A DNA stretch of 64,000 bases from Bacillota bacterium (GCA_023416955.1 JAEZGM010000029.1:1-64000), one strand, 5' to 3'; counted from the stretch's first letter, positions 7,134 through 14,718 are shown. The notes: generated from the sequence alone by a model not told the origin. Translations and numbers: made by a program.

Positions 7134-8699
7134 CTATGTTGCTTGATTCAATTCACTTAATATTTTTAATTTTAATATCCAGTATCGTTTATTTCGATTT
7201 GGACTTTTTCTACTATTCTCTTTATCCTCTTTAATGTAATACGGTATATTTATATCTTCAAAATATTTGTTGATAGTACATACCTTATAACCACCCTGCA
7301 AAGGTTTGAGAACATCCTTTTTTAAGAAATCAATAAATTGAGATTTATCTTCTCCAAATAATTGTTTATCGAGATAATAATTCAACTTATCTAAAATTGT
7401 TACTTGGTCATAGTACAGTGATAAATCTTGAAATTCTTCAAAAGGTATTTGCATATAATCACATAGATATTTCAAATGACCAAATTTACCATCATCTTTA
7501 TTTATCTGTTGCAATAAATCCATATCGTATTTGTATTTCATCTCACGGGCTGAATTGACTACATGCTGGCATATGTTTTGATCTTTGGATAAGCTTTCGG
7601 TATAAATTAACCCGTAAGTTGATTTTTTTCCATACTGTTTATTAAAGTCATCATTATTATGGGTTCTGAAATATTCCAACGGTTTCATTTTGTATTCGAG
7701 ATTATTAATCTGTGTTTGGAGTGATGACTGTTTAAACTGCTTAACATAGATACTCGGTAAATCATTTTTATCGGTTATTCGTCTACGGCCTATACATTGA
7801 ATAATAGTATCAAAATCTTTCAGATCAATGATTATATGTTTAACCTGCGGATCAATAATGTTTATACCATTTTCAATAACCGAAGTTGTAAACAAAATCT
7901 GTTCTTCAAACTTCTGATTTTCCTTTAATGATTTAAGAGTATCTATAGAACAATACTTGCCAAACTTTGGGTTATTTGTCGCACATATAAAAGCTGATGA
8001 ATCACGCATATCCATATACAATTTGTAGGCTTGTTTTATATTGCTACAGAAGTATATTGCCTTTTCATCTTTAGGCAAGGACAATAGCATCTTCCTGATA
8101 ACCTCGATATCACTCCAATAATAATACTCTTTGAATCTATACGGCCTTATGAACTGATAGTTAAAGTCAATTTTATGATCCTGCAAACTTCCAAAGTAAT
8201 ATTGTAAGATTTTGCTCGTTGCGCTAATGAATATCACCAGTTCGTTATTAGTATCATTAACAAGATAATTTAACGGAATATCCGTTTCATTTGAAAATGT
8301 AGAGTCTGAGAAGAAAAAATGGGCTTCATCTGCGATGACTATGGTATATTTATTTTCAATCCTTTTTGGTTGAAATTTAATATATTCAGCGAAAGACTGA
8401 TAGTTCATTATTGTAATTACATCTTCAGATTGTTCACCATACAAAGATATTAATTGCTCCTTCAAGGATACTCTGTTGGTCAATAATAAAGCCTTATAAC
8501 CTTTTGCCTTACATGCCTGATATAGTGTACTCATTATAAAATAGGTTTTGCCTGTTCCAGTATTCGATGTAATTAATATCTTATGCCCTAACTGCCATTC
8601 AGCCATCATTTCAGGAGTAATAGCATCAGCTATATACTGACCTTCCTGTAAGTTAAGTTGCAATTCATAATGGTAGTGCTTTTGAGCTTCATTTGACAT
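7134..8699 (-). CDS. SF2 DEAH-type helicase (521 aa)
   Basis: All main superfamily 2 helicase motifs are visible in order: motif I SNTGTGKT (45-52, Lys51), motif II DEAH (124-127), motif III SAT (159-161), motif IV-like IYFCSN (215-220), motif V TTSVIENGIN (271-280) and motif VI QCIGRRR (301-307). The C-terminal 200 residues have no known domain. Such enzymes remodel DNA, RNA or protein-nucleic-acid complexes using ATP. The gene begins four bases after the stop of a DUF5659-like gene and is followed by the 122-residue protein and the single-subunit RNA polymerase. A joint role in transcription or replication of the element is inferred. Confidence 0.85.
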   Translation of the reverse strand: MSNEAQKHYHYELQLNLQEGQYIADAITPEMMAEWQLGHKILITSNTGTGKTYFIMSTLYQACKAKGYKALLLTNRVSLKEQLISLYGEQSEDVITIMNYQSFAEYIKFQPKRIENKYTIVIADEAHFFFSDSTFSNETDIPLNYLVNDTNNELVIFISATSKILQYYFGSLQDHKIDFNYQFIRPYRFKEYYYWSDIEVIRKMLLSLPKDEKAIYFCSNIKQAYKLYMDMRDSSAFICATNNPKFGKYCSIDTLKSLKENQKFEEQILFTTSVIENGINIIDPQVKHIIIDLKDFDTIIQCIGRRRITDKNDLPSIYVKQFKQSSLQTQINNLEYKMKPLEYFRTHNNDDFNKQYGKKSTYGLIYTESLSKDQNICQHVVNSAREMKYKYDMDLLQQINKDDGKFGHLKYLCDYMQIPFEEFQDLSLYYDQVTILDKLNYYLDKQLFGEDKSQFIDFLKKDVLKPLQGGYKVCTINKYFEDINIPYYIKEDKENSRKSPNRNKRYWILKLKILSELNQAT

Positions 8700-8703
8700 T
8701 CAG

Positions 8704-8847
8704 TTACGCCCCCTGTCTTTTAAACAGGCTCATAGTCTGACGTAATGCCGTTGTATCAAAGAATTCAAATACACAATAGGCGGTATTATTATAGTTCATG
8801 GAAACACGCTGCATGTCATATCCGTTTCGGATTAGGTAATTAGCCAT
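8704..8847 (-). CDS. DUF5659-like small protein, start uncertain or frameshifted
   Basis: From ATG 8845-8847 the frame gives 47 residues beginning MANYLIRNGYDMQRV and ending in LFKRQGA, four bases before the helicase start. The same frame stays open upstream to about 8910 and adds KTTEHKYIPIYSLK, which fits the start of DUF5659 proteins (a hydrophobic strand, a LANYL helix, then VFEF). No ATG, GTG or TTG exists in that extension. A TTG start in another frame behind AGGA would reach it only after a one-base shift. Either the short form is used, or the gene is frameshifted. Confidence 0.55.
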   Translation of the reverse strand: MANYLIRNGYDMQRVSMNYNNTAYCVFEFFDTTALRQTMSLFKRQGA

Positions 8848-8966
8848 CTTTAGGCTGTAAATTGGAATATATTTATGTTCTGTTGTTTTTATAATTAGTT
8901 CACGAACCTTTCAATATTGTTTATGATTTCCTTTTGTTATATAATAATTGTTATGGGGGGATTTAA

Positions 8967-9539
8967 TTGTTTGAATTTCTTACACATTTAATAGACAAGC
9001 TGGATATAAAGAGGCTTTTAATATCTTTATTTCTAGGTGCTATGTTTAAACTATTTTTACCTGCTAGTTTTATTGTAAATATATATATTAATCAAAATAT
9101 AACTGCAAACAATAGCGAAGCATTTAGCATTATTTTCTATGTTCTATCATCTTACATAATTATTTTAATATTGGAAAGTTTCAGCAAAGGCTTTAGACAG
9201 TTGCAAATGAATTATTACCATAATATTGAAATTGAGAGAACGAACAAAGAAAGCGAATTAGAATTTATTTCTATAATCAATTCACTTATACATGAAGATC
9301 AAATTGTGTTAAAGCGTTTAATTTTATCCGGCAATCAGAAGGTAAAAGCATCTACAAGCTCTGAATTTATATCTTCACTTATAAATAATCGTCAAGTAAG
9401 GGTAGTTCCAAACAGTCAACGGAATGCTTACACAAGATTTTCTTCTTATGATGTTGAAGCAGAAATTATTTTAGATTACAATTTTTACTTAGATTTAAAA
9501 CAGCTATATGATGAGGGTAAGATATTGCAAGATATCTAA
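8967..9539 (+). CDS. Membrane protein resembling superinfection exclusion B (SieB) family
   Basis: A 190-residue protein with two hydrophobic segments (about residues 16-42 and 53-73), then a cytoplasmic domain. The layout matches SieB-like proteins: two helices with an LFLPASF turn, a basic coil, then a segment of the type 'L..ED..VLK..I..G' (SLIHEDQIVLKRLILSG) and SSEFISSLI. SieB proteins in prophages block infection by related phages. It starts at TTG behind a run of six G. Its promoter is TTGTTT-17-TATAAT just upstream. It is transcribed away from the helicase operon. Confidence 0.55.
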   Translation: MFEFLTHLIDKLDIKRLLISLFLGAMFKLFLPASFIVNIYINQNITANNSEAFSIIFYVLSSYIIILILESFSKGFRQLQMNYYHNIEIERTNKESELEFISIINSLIHEDQIVLKRLILSGNQKVKASTSSEFISSLINNRQVRVVPNSQRNAYTRFSSYDVEAEIILDYNFYLDLKQLYDEGKILQDI

Positions 9540-9725
9540 GATTGCATTATTCTATGCATAATTATGCAACACTTTGTCGTATATACTTCGGAGTTCGGTT
9601 GGTAATAATTTGGCCGGTTCAGCGTGAGATTTAACAACTATACCCTATCACCTAAAATATTTCTGTTCAAACAATATAAACGGTGTCGGAGGGATAGGGT
9701 GTAGATGATAAATTACAGTTTGCTT
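9540..9725. other. Gene-free segment with long inverted repeats
   Basis: It holds an AT-rich imperfect palindrome (TTGCAT to ATGCAA, about 9543-9570) and a longer stem in which TATACCCTATC and GGATAGGGTGTA (about 9640-9710) pair across about 40 bases. No open frame of note is seen. It lies between convergent genes, so it may simply serve termination, though no clear T-run follows the long stem. Confidence 0.4.
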
Positions 9726-9992
9726 TTATGATTTATGTAGTTTGCCATGTGGATAAACTGATAAATGATATTTTCCATTTGGTAACTTATAATTAGATAT
9801 GCTAAATTCACCACTTTTTCTCGAACACACTAAAATATAATCTGTTCCTCTATCATTATCTTCCAACTGGATAGGTAAACTAGAATTATCAGGAGATCCC
9901 ATATCATAATGAGTTGCGATTTCCCCTTCGATAGTTCCATAGTATAAATTATCTATTTCACATTCAAATGGCATTAAAATTTGATTTACCAT
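9726..9992 (-). CDS. Hypothetical protein (88 aa)
   Basis: A small acidic protein with an alternating hydrophobic pattern suggesting a beta-rich fold (for example GTDYILVCSRKSGEFSIS and NGKYHLSVYPHG). A ribosome-binding site (AAGAAGGA) precedes the ATG. It is one of several small leftward genes behind the promoter at 10899-10926. No family recognised. Confidence 0.65.
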   Translation of the reverse strand: MVNQILMPFECEIDNLYYGTIEGEIATHYDMGSPDNSSLPIQLEDNDRGTDYILVCSRKSGEFSISNYKLPNGKYHLSVYPHGKLHKS

Positions 9993-10071
9993 AAATTATC
10001 CTTCTTTCATAGTTCATAACTGTGATTTTCAGGTGCGCCATTTCAGACGCACCCTTGAATCAAATGTACTG

Positions 10072-10359
10072 TTATTTCTGTGCCCTAAGTTCAGCTAACC
10101 TTGCATCAATATTTGCTATTTTTTTATCATAATAATTAATGTCATCTTGCAAAACTTGTAATGCATGTTCGATATCAATTTTACCTTTGGAATTTCTATC
10201 CTTGTTGAGAGATTCATAGCCTTTATTCCACATCGCGACGATTTCTTCGTCGCTCTTTGTTCCGTGCTTACGATTGTATTGAATCAAGTCAAACAACAAT
10301 TTTTCATCTTCCTGATTGATTAGCTTGATAGCCTTTTTTCTAATTTCTTCGTCTGTCAT
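10072..10359 (-). CDS. Hypothetical protein (95 aa)
   Basis: A charged, helical 95-residue protein. The C-terminal half (HALQVLQDDINYYDKKIANI) looks like a coiled coil. It starts two bases after the stop of the gene at 10362-10565 and is likely translated together with it. No family is recognised. Confidence 0.7.
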   Translation of the reverse strand: MTDEEIRKKAIKLINQEDEKLLFDLIQYNRKHGTKSDEEIVAMWNKGYESLNKDRNSKGKIDIEHALQVLQDDINYYDKKIANIDARLAELRAQK

Positions 10360-10361
10360 AA

Positions 10362-10565
10362 TTATTTTTTCTCACTTTCTAAGCCCTCTTTGGCTTCTGC
10401 CATCAATTCATTTGTCTTCCTAAGTACCATTTCCATAACCTCAACAATTTTCTTCTTGTCATTGCGCCCCAATGCATCAAACTTTACTGAACATAAGATA
10501 TCCAGATATGCAATACCATGAGTTACAGGGAATTCAGCTAATTCATTATTGAACTGCCAATCCAT
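10362..10565 (-). CDS. Hypothetical protein (67 aa as read), probably the rear part of a frameshifted gene
   Basis: The in-frame ATG at 10563-10565 has no good ribosome-binding site, and the same frame stays open upstream with protein-like content (IPVDRLQHDPRLKECDDEL). The strong signal is AAGGAG (10683-10688) eight bases before an ATG at 10672-10674, but that frame stops after 13 codons. Removing one base from the A7 run (10643-10649) or the A5 run (10659-10663) would join the two into a protein of about 103 residues. Either the gene is decayed, a recoding event occurs, or the assembly has an indel. Confidence 0.55.
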   Translation of the reverse strand: MDWQFNNELAEFPVTHGIAYLDILCSVKFDALGRNDKKKIVEVMEMVLRKTNELMAEAKEGLESEKK

Positions 10566-10898
10566 TGTCTCGCCAATAAAACTAACAAGTTCATCGTCAC
10601 ATTCTTTAAGTCTAGGATCATGCTGAAGCCGGTCAACAGGGATTTTTTTCCAAGGTCGTTTTTGTATTAGGCATATTTTTTACTCCTTATATTTTAATTA
10701 TTTGTATTTCGAACCATAACACTATCTCATTCAGCTAAAATAAATTTGCTTAAAATATTTATGTGCTGAATAAGTACATACCAACACGGGAATAATCTCA
10801 TTAGGATAAGACTAGCTATGTACCACCATAGTGAAGTCTTTTTCTTTTTGCCTTCTTTGGAATTGTCAAATTCGCATTCCCTCCTTTCTACAATTACC
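10566..10898. other. Leader region with a frameshifted start and a possible small membrane ORF
   Basis: Between the leftward promoter (10899-10926) and the 67-residue frame lie two start signals whose frames stop early: AAGGAG-ATG at 10674 and AGGAGG near ATG 10877. A frame from about 10880 to 10727 without its own start codon would encode a basic N-terminus and a hydrophobic helix (SLWWYIASLILMRLF). This looks like a degraded or shifted small membrane-protein gene. Confidence 0.35.
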
Positions 10899-10926
10899 AT
10901 TATATACCTCTTATTCGCTATGTCAA
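10899..10926 (-). promoter_or_regulatory. Leftward sigma-A promoter with AGCGAATA site
   Basis: Read leftwards: TTGACA (10921-10926), 16 bases, TATAAT (10899-10904). AGCGAATA (10912-10919) lies in the spacer. It drives the small genes running left to 9726 and is divergent from the regulator gene. Confidence 0.75.
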
Positions 10927-10993
10927 GAATAATTCAATAATTTATTCAATATTTTTAAATAAATAGAATTTATAAATATTTTTTACAATATAG

Positions 10994-11031
10994 AGCGAAT
11001 AGTTGACACAATCTAATAATTGTAATATAAT
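10994..11031 (+). promoter_or_regulatory. Rightward sigma-A promoter of the XRE regulator, with AGCGAATA site
   Basis: TTGACA (11003-11008), 17 bases, TATAAT (11026-11031). A second copy of AGCGAATA (10994-11001) abuts the -35 box, in opposite orientation to the copy in the leftward promoter. The paired sites suggest one operator serving both divergent promoters. Confidence 0.8.
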
Positions 11032-11053
11032 TACTATAGATTGGAGTGATATT

Positions 11054-12061
11054 ATGCCTCAAGTAAATATGACAATAGAATTAGGAAATGCTATAAAGGA
11101 GTTAAGAGCTGCAAACAAGGTGCGCTCTAAAGATATTTCTTCTGCTATAAACAAGAGCCCTACCTATGTTTCCAAATTAGAGCATGGAGAAATACAAAAA
11201 ATAGATTATGATGATTTAATGAAAATTTTTCATACAATTTTTCCCGATGAAAGATCTTTTGAAACTAAGTTTGAAGAATTTATAGGAAAATGTACTTTGA
11301 AATATTCTGAGGATGAACGAGAAAGAGAAGTTTGGCTTCAAAATTTTGATACTGTTTATCGTAAAATTCCAGTTCCATCCGAATTAGTCGATTACTGTAA
11401 TGAACAATTAGCACAAATGAAAGTATCTATAACAGAAGTTGTTGCACGGGTAAATCTAAATGAAGATATAAAAAAATATAATTTGGATCTTACAAAATAT
11501 AAGAAAAATATTAATTACTGGGAAAATGAACATAATTTTATTTTGATGGATATTGATTTAGATGTAATGCAAAAAATACTAAGTAAAGAAATCGTTGTAA
11601 CTAATTATGTCACAATGGAATCATTTATATATAATTTGCTAAAGTATACCATTACTGACTTTGAACAAGCACATTTGCAAGCTATTGAAATACTAACTAA
11701 GTTTAAATTTTATTCCATCGTCGCAAAAAGCAGAAAATTACATGAAACTCATTCAAAAGAAGAAGCTGATGCGATTTTAACTGATTTTGACAAGGTAAAT
11801 CAATCTGTCAGAAATAGAATAAATCATCATATTGGAAAATTTACAACTTTAGATATTAAGTATGCCAATGAGAAATTAGCTGCCTTGTCTAATAACTTCG
11901 ATGCTGATCCCTCATTAACTATTGCATATTTAGGTATCAATTTATCATCCCTTAAAGATTTGGATGTTGAAACCAAGCGTAGCTTTTTAAAAGATATTAG
12001 TGATTTGATTAAAAAATATGGAGCATTAGCACCAAAAGAAGAAAAAGTAGTATTATTGTAA
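11054..12061 (+). CDS. XRE-family transcriptional regulator (335 aa)
   Basis: The N-terminal 70 residues form a Cro/cI-type helix-turn-helix (LGNAIKELRAANKVRSKDIS, then NKSPTYVSKLEHG). The remaining 265 residues are helical with no known enzymatic motif and may bind a ligand or partner. The open frame extends upstream to a TTG at 11003, but that TTG is the -35 box of the promoter, so the ATG at 11054 behind TTGGAGTG is the start. The divergent small-gene operon and the shared AGCGAATA sites suggest it is the element's main repressor or switch protein. Confidence 0.85.
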   Translation: MPQVNMTIELGNAIKELRAANKVRSKDISSAINKSPTYVSKLEHGEIQKIDYDDLMKIFHTIFPDERSFETKFEEFIGKCTLKYSEDEREREVWLQNFDTVYRKIPVPSELVDYCNEQLAQMKVSITEVVARVNLNEDIKKYNLDLTKYKKNINYWENEHNFILMDIDLDVMQKILSKEIVVTNYVTMESFIYNLLKYTITDFEQAHLQAIEILTKFKFYSIVAKSRKLHETHSKEEADAILTDFDKVNQSVRNRINHHIGKFTTLDIKYANEKLAALSNNFDADPSLTIAYLGINLSSLKDLDVETKRSFLKDISDLIKKYGALAPKEEKVVLL

Positions 12062-12066
12062 TTCAT

Positions 12067-12100
12067 AAGGACTGATGATTAACCGTCACCAGTCCTTTTC
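12067..12100 (+). terminator. Terminator of the XRE regulator gene
   Basis: AAGGACTG (12067-12074) and CAGTCCTT (12090-12097) pair across a short loop that can itself extend the stem, followed by TTTTC. It lies six bases after the stop codon. Confidence 0.75.
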
Positions 12101-12102
12101 TC

Positions 12103-12261
12103 TACCCTGTCCCCTGTACTGTCAGCCATAAGGGAACGGAATTCTCCGACTCCTTTGAAGTTATCTGCAATATGATTGTTGTGGACTATCCCCTGCTACA
12201 TAATTTAAAGGACTTTGAGCATATACAGGCCTTTCCTCAAAGCTTGAGCAGTATCGGTTTC
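12103..12261 (+). pseudogene. Possible fragment of a broken gene
   Basis: After the regulator terminator an open frame without a good start gives about 50 residues ending in HIQAFPQSLSSIGF and a TAG stop. The stretch FEVICNMIVVDYPLLHNLKD reads like the buried core of a real protein, and GC is higher than in neighbouring DNA. It may be the 3' remnant of a gene disrupted by insertion. I do not recognise the family. The rest of 12062-12314 holds nothing else I can support. Confidence 0.25.
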
Positions 12262-12314
12262 TAGCATAACGTGTATTGCAATTGTCGTGCTGGGCTAGTT
12301 CGTCATAAATACGG

Positions 12315-13214
12315 TCAAGAGATATAAATTGCATTTTTATTTTGCTCTCCGTTTTGGGGATTTATAGTAATCACTTTACCAGCACTAAATTTAAGTGGAA
12401 TATTGCTGTCTTTAAAAAATATGGTATAATTATAACCTGCATATTCAATCCCGCAAGAATCATCGTAAAGCTGTTTTTCAATTTTGGTAATATCGGTAAA
12501 AATTGAAAACTCACATCTGCCATTGCTAAACAACAATCTCCAACGACCATCAAGTTTCATCTTGGTCATAACCATATCGGCATAAAATGTTCCATGGCCG
12601 TTGTTATCACGTTCGGTATGGTTAAAAAAATACAAATCAAAATCTTTAAGTTCCGCATACAGGAATTTAAGGGTGGGTTCAATTTTAACGATTGCATATT
12701 TGTCTTTTTTGTCAGTGGATTGTAATTTGCTATTCCTAACCTGTAGGGTTTTACCAATGCGTTCCCATTCAGTATAAAGCTGTTTCCTGCTTTCCCATAA
12801 GCTATCGGGAAACTCTTTTGTCCCTTGACTAAATGGATGCATTTTATCCCATCGCATATCACGAGTTATGATTTCATGCCGATCTAAATCATAAAAGCAT
12901 AAATTAACTTCTTTTGCAGGATTAAAACCTTCAGTATCCTCATACTCGCAAAGGACGGTTAGATTTTTGCCTTCCAAATTTTGCGGGTTATATCCGTAAG
13001 GGGTAATGTATTCTAGGACAACATTTAACTCACGCTTTTGTTCGTTGTCCATGTCTTCAAACAATTGCTTGTCCACGACAAAACAGTACATTCCCCTTGA
13101 TTTATCATAATAACTTTGCTCCAAATCAAAACATTTAGGATTCATAATAGTGGCAATGGAAATAGGTTCAAGAATACAGGAAGTGGGATTTACTGCCTTA
13201 ATTGTGTTTGTCAT
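12315..13214 (-). CDS. Hypothetical protein (299 aa)
   Basis: A 299-residue soluble protein with many aromatic residues and a beta-rich pattern. No signal peptide, membrane helix or catalytic motif is recognised. It lies 147 bases downstream of the 86-residue gene, and the two share the N-terminal MTNT. They may be transcribed together from the operator-controlled promoter at 13672-13700. It is a cargo gene of the element with unknown role. Confidence 0.7.
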   Translation of the reverse strand: MTNTIKAVNPTSCILEPISIATIMNPKCFDLEQSYYDKSRGMYCFVVDKQLFEDMDNEQKRELNVVLEYITPYGYNPQNLEGKNLTVLCEYEDTEGFNPAKEVNLCFYDLDRHEIITRDMRWDKMHPFSQGTKEFPDSLWESRKQLYTEWERIGKTLQVRNSKLQSTDKKDKYAIVKIEPTLKFLYAELKDFDLYFFNHTERDNNGHGTFYADMVMTKMKLDGRWRLLFSNGRCEFSIFTDITKIEKQLYDDSCGIEYAGYNYTIFFKDSNIPLKFSAGKVITINPQNGEQNKNAIYIS

Positions 13215-13361
13215 GATAAATTACCATCCTCGTTATTTTATAATTTTGTGCCCATAACTGAGGGCATTTACGGCTTGATAGAGCGTGTTTCAGCTTATGC
13301 TTTAAAGATTAACTACCTGATCATAAATGCGCCTGATTCATGCTGAAAACATAAGATATAT

Positions 13362-13622
13362 TCATGCTGATTGACTGAATATCATGCCGAATCTTTTCTT
13401 TATGTGACAGGCAATTGCTTTACATGTAAGAGCTAAAAGTTTAATGCAGCTAAAATAGGATAGTGCTAAACAAGCCTTTTGAAATTCTAAGTTTAATTGT
13501 TCCACTTCGAATAAATCATCACATTGAAATTCTGTTGCTACTGAGTCCCTGTTTTTACAGTATTCAGTCTTGATATAAGTCTTGTCCGATTTGGGGACTG
13601 TAAAGGCCGTTGTGTTCGTCAT
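13362..13622 (-). CDS. Hypothetical protein (86 aa) under operator control
   Basis: An 86-residue protein whose C-terminal part (LSYFSCIKLLALTCKAIACH) is hydrophobic and Cys-rich, perhaps an amphipathic or membrane-associated helix. It is the first gene after the leftward promoter, which carries a TGTAG-N10-CTACA dyad over its spacer. It diverges from a small XRE regulator gene, which likely represses it. No family is recognised. Confidence 0.6.
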   Translation of the reverse strand: MTNTTAFTVPKSDKTYIKTEYCKNRDSVATEFQCDDLFEVEQLNLEFQKACLALSYFSCIKLLALTCKAIACHIKKRFGMIFSQSA

Positions 13623-13671
13623 TGGCTTACCCTCCCTTCTTGTTTGTTCCCTGTGTTTTAACTCTGCTTAT

Positions 13672-13700
13672 ATTGTAGTCTTGTCAGGCTACAATATCAA
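13672..13700 (-). promoter_or_regulatory. Leftward promoter of the 86-aa gene
   Basis: Read leftwards: TTGATA (13695-13700), 17 bases, TACAAT (13672-13677). The first dyad operator (13674-13693) covers the spacer and -10 region. Confidence 0.6.
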
Positions 13701-13762
13701 TTGACAATGTAGCCAAATATGACTACAACTATTTAGCAGTAATGTAGCTTTACAAGACTACA
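13674..13762. promoter_or_regulatory. Three copies of a 20-bp dyad operator, TGTAG-N10-CTACA
   Basis: Perfectly spaced dyads at 13674-13693, 13708-13727 and 13743-13762 lie between two divergent promoters. The first overlaps the leftward promoter and the third the -35 box of the rightward one. The adjoining XRE gene is the obvious candidate for the protein that binds them. Start-to-start spacing is 34 and 35 bases. Confidence 0.75.
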
Positions 13763-13777
13763 AATATGTTGTATAAT
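13749..13777 (+). promoter_or_regulatory. Rightward promoter of the small XRE regulator
   Basis: TTTACA (13749-13754), 17 bases, TATAAT (13772-13777), 36 bases before the ATG. The third dyad operator covers the -35 box, consistent with autoregulation. Confidence 0.75.
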
Positions 13778-13812
13778 ACAGTTACAATATAAGGAAAAAG
13801 GAAGTTATATAA

Positions 13813-14034
13813 ATGTCTGCATCATCAGCAATTAAGCAGCGACTAGAAGATATTAATATGTCTCAAAGCGAACTTGCTAGGAAATTAGAGATAGATAGAC
13901 AAAATCTATATCACAAACTGCAAAGAGACAATTTTTCCAGTCAAGAGTTAGATCAAATTTGCAAAGTATTAAAATTGAAGTTGATTATGGTGGATGAAAA
14001 CAAAAAGGAATATCTAATCGAGTATGACAAATAA
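13813..14034 (+). CDS. Cro/cI-type XRE regulator (73 aa)
   Basis: A minimal helix-turn-helix protein: AIKQRLEDINMSQSELARKL (helices 1-2) followed by the recognition helix in IDRQNLYHKLQRDN and FSSQELDQICKVL, with a short beta-like tail (KLIMVDENKKEYLIEY) that may form a dimer interface. It is expressed from an operator-bearing promoter and diverges from the 86-residue gene. It resembles the Cro half of a phage switch or the antitoxin-like regulator of a small two-gene unit. Confidence 0.85.
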   Translation: MSASSAIKQRLEDINMSQSELARKLEIDRQNLYHKLQRDNFSSQELDQICKVLKLKLIMVDENKKEYLIEYDK

Positions 14035-14051
14035 AATTGCAAACTAAAAAA

Positions 14052-14090
14052 GACAACTACCATTAATTTGATAGTTGTCTTTCTTTTTTA
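14052..14090 (+). terminator. Terminator of the small XRE regulator gene
   Basis: GACAACTA (14052-14059) and TAGTTGTC (14072-14079) form a perfect stem followed by a T-rich run (TTTCTTTTTT). Confidence 0.85.
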
Positions 14091-14187
14091 TTTTTATCAT
14101 TTTGTCTTATTGGAATTATTTACCGCTATTATTTAGGATTGTTCTTAGGTATAATATGGCTAAACCTTATTAAGAGGAGAGATATTT

Positions 14188-14460
14188 ATGGCTAAAGCTA
14201 AAAAAGAAAAACAAGAATTAACGTATCATGCAACCGTGATAAATGAGATAAGCGAAGAAGCAGCGACAAATTTAAAAAACTTTGTTGTTTATAATATTTT
14301 GCATGATACCTTTATATTTAATATAAAACTAGAAGATGGTACAGTTAAGCGGATGACATTAAATGAACTAGTAGAATATAGAGAAAATCAAAAGAAAGAA
14401 TTTGCAGAAAAGAAGTCTTCAGCTTTACTAGCTAAAGCTAAAGATTCTAACTCACTATAA
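14188..14460 (+). CDS. Hypothetical protein (90 aa)
   Basis: A basic-ended 90-residue protein (N-terminal MAKAKKEKQE, C-terminal Lys/Ala-rich helix) with a short beta-rich centre (VVYNILHDTFIFNIKLEDG). GAGGAGAG precedes the ATG at good spacing. No family is recognised. It lies alone between terminators of its neighbours. Confidence 0.65.
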   Translation: MAKAKKEKQELTYHATVINEISEEAATNLKNFVVYNILHDTFIFNIKLEDGTVKRMTLNELVEYRENQKKEFAEKKSSALLAKAKDSNSL

Positions 14461-14660
14461 TTAGGGAGGAATTCTTATGAAAAGCCTTTAATGTGCTGTA
14501 CGACAAACTATATGGCTTTAAACATATCTCTCGTTTTAAGTGTGGAAATCATATAACTGCATAATGATTTTGAACATTAGAGCATCTGGTACTATAATTT
14601 CATGGGTAAAGAGTTTGGGTGAGAATTCTTTATTTAAACAAATAAAATTGCATTAAAAAC
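14461..14660. other. Gene-free stretch upstream of the integrase terminator
   Basis: An AGGGAGG sequence precedes an ATG that opens only three further codons before a stop. Otherwise no frame, promoter or repeat is evident. Confidence 0.3.
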
Positions 14661-14718
14661 AAGCCATAATTAAAAACGGTCAACCTCAAAAGAGATTAAC
14701 CGCTTTTGATTATGGCTT
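14661..14718. terminator. Long stem at the 3' end of the integrase gene, probably bidirectional terminator
   Basis: AAGCCATAAT (14661-14670) and ATTATGGCTT (14709-14718) start a long imperfect stem that continues inward through AAAA-CGGT and ACCG-TTTT. It overlaps the integrase stop codon. Confidence 0.65.

Noticed and set aside
10566..10910. Programmed +1 frameshifting at TGA in three small genes
   Set aside because: All three zero frames end in TGA, as in prfB, but only one has a context near the known slippery site and no internal Shine-Dalgarno pattern is clear. Indels or decay are simpler; left as findings, not a claim.
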